Under the pieces are notes generated by a model. The model had not been told where the DNA came from and made no database searches. It saw only the letters and a program-made list of their open reading frames with translations. Positions 63,085 to 64,000 of a DNA stretch of 64,000 bases are shown one piece after another. The DNA lies in assembly GCA_026004795.1 (NCBI GenBank), contig BPJV01000001.1, forward strand, positions 372,001 through 436,000, given 5' to 3'. Numbering within the stretch: position 1 is the first letter of the stretch; each line of letters starts with the position of its first letter. The DNA comes from Pirellulaceae bacterium (GTDB lineage: Bacteria > Planctomycetota > Planctomycetia > Pirellulales > Pirellulaceae). The position numbers were made by a program, and so were the translations under genes.

Positions 63085-64000
63085 ATGAACCAACCGCCTG
63101 GAGTGACATTCGATGTGGCCAACTTGGTTCCGGAGGAGCCTGTGCCGCAGATTGATCCGGAAGAGGTACACGAGCGGGCGGCGAGACGGAAGTTGCTGCT
63201 GACCGCCATGCCGAGCTGGCTGATCAGCCTGTTCGTCCACGTCATGGTAATCCTCATTCTTGCCAGCATCACGCTTGATCCGGTGCAACAAGTGGTGAGT
63301 TTGTTGGAAGCCAGCACCGCGCCACAAGAGACGCCCATCGAGGAGTTCGATATCCAAGGGCCGTCGATCGATTCGGTGGAAGCGCCCGAGGACCCGCTGC
63401 CGGCAGAAGCCACGATGGTCGATCCCACGGTTGCCCTGCCCGAAATCTCGGCGCCGGAGTTGCCTGATTTCGCCCTGGAAGCCGAGGCGCTACAACTGGA
63501 TAACATTGCCGAAAAAGTCATACCGTCATCGCTGCTGAGTTCGTCAATGCTCGCCCAGGCATCGGCGGCTTTGAACAGTCGCACCGGCGCCACCAAGGCG
63601 GAGATGCTGGAGAGGTATGGCGGCAATGCGGCTAGTGAAAAAGCAGTAGCCCTGGCGCTGAAATGGATCGCCGACCATCAACTTCCTGATGGAGGTTGGA
63701 CATTTGCTCACAGCATCGCTTGTCGCAATCAGTGCAAGGATTTCGGTGAATTGGCTGAATCTCGCAATGCGGCCACTGCCATGGCGCTGCTCCCATTTCT
63801 GGGCGCCGGACAGACCCACCTGGAAGGAAACTACAAACGGACCGTGTTCCGAGGTCTCAACTTTTTGATCAACAGGATGAAAGTATCGCCGGGCAATCCT
63901 CCCCGCGGTTCGTGGCATGAACCTGGCGGGCGAATGTACGCACACGGGTTGGCCGCTATCACGGTGTGTGAAGCCTATGCGATGACACGTGATCCCGACT
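63085..64000 (+). CDS. Squalene-cyclase/prenyltransferase-fold repeat membrane protein (3' end outside window)
   Basis: The frame runs from the ATG at 63085 (GAGGGA upstream) to the window edge, 305 codons. A cytosolic N-terminus (VPEEPVPQIDPEEVHERAAR) is followed by one helix (SWLISLFVHVMVILILASIT) and a Pro/Glu-rich linker. The catalytic-type alpha/alpha toroid then begins: ALALKWIADHQLPDGGWTFA (QxxDGGW repeat), ATAMALLPFLGAGQTHLEGN, YKRTVFRGLNFLINRM, RMYAHGLAAITVCEAYAMT. This is a common planctomycete membrane protein; I see no DXDD acid motif yet, so cyclase activity is not implied. Confidence 0.88.
   Translation, partial: MNQPPGVTFDVANLVPEEPVPQIDPEEVHERAARRKLLLTAMPSWLISLFVHVMVILILASITLDPVQQVVSLLEASTAPQETPIEEFDIQGPSIDSVEAPEDPLPAEATMVDPTVALPEISAPELPDFALEAEALQLDNIAEKVIPSSLLSSSMLAQASAALNSRTGATKAEMLERYGGNAASEKAVALALKWIADHQLPDGGWTFAHSIACRNQCKDFGELAESRNAATAMALLPFLGAGQTHLEGNYKRTVFRGLNFLINRMKVSPGNPPRGSWHEPGGRMYAHGLAAITVCEAYAMTRDPD

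Overview
The window is bacterial chromosome and reads as a planctomycete, most likely of the Pirellulales. Lineage markers seen directly are: two arylsulfatases, a DUF1559 pseudopilin, a Planctomycete-type cytochrome c fused to WD40 repeats, an MJ0042 zinc-ribbon membrane protein, an ECF sigma factor overlapping a Ser/Thr kinase gene, and a tiny lipoprotein with a DQPDHMTP motif. Many genes lack a clear Shine-Dalgarno site, so several starts were chosen by domain or signal-peptide logic. No database search was possible; family names come from motif recognition.

Layout. (1) 1-7240: tail of a membrane glycosyltransferase, purD, a sugar epimerase, an Rpn-family nuclease gene with a tandemly duplicated 3' end, and a beta-helix/sialidase fusion. 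(2) 6368-17487: a 1,696-bp direct repeat (6368-8063 and 15792-17487, constant offset 9,424, no indels) encloses a 7.7-kb cassette. The repeat carries the sialidase 3' half plus an IS66 relic. The cassette holds a broken IS66 TnpA, a membrane glycosyltransferase and a 5.4-kb operon-like cluster. In order, the cluster has a consensus promoter, a gene with a (CT)13 slippage tract, an 8-Cys secreted peptide with a Gly-Gly motif, a hairpin, a type-I membrane protein, a C39-peptidase/rhodanese fusion, a MauE-type redox membrane protein and a DUF1559 pseudopilin. This is my best candidate for an undescribed system. (3) 17804-25410: an integrative element in tRNA-Lys(CTT) with 46-bp att repeats, an integrase and a plasmid-like replication module (HTH protein, primase, AAA ATPase, TubC-like/zinc protein), plus iteron-like repeats and an unknown cargo gene. 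Beyond its right end lies the relic of an older integrase (25374-26249), so two elements accreted at one tRNA.

(4) 26343-41735: a DUF885 protein, a sulfatase, a sulfatase-SGNH hydrolase fusion, a zinc-ribbon membrane protein, SelB, a BshC-like protein, a family 2 glycosyltransferase, a planctomycete-type unknown and an RraA-like protein. (5) 41738-50416: an MMPL transporter, a degenerate glutamine-synthetase-like protein, a small lipoprotein, HU, DinB, an aldo/keto reductase coupled to an MBL/beta-CASP RNase, and a TPR protein. (6) 51135-64000: a LarA-like protein, an orphan cytochrome oxidase subunit III, the cytochrome/WD40/PPC protein, the sigma-kinase pair, a DUF5060-type glycoside hydrolase, AmmeMemoRadiSam A and B, and the start of a squalene-cyclase-fold protein running off the end.

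The sulfatases, esterase, beta-helix/sialidase and glycoside hydrolase fit a lifestyle of degrading sulfated, acylated polysaccharides. The cassette at 8-16 kb and the tRNA island are the accessory, mobile parts.
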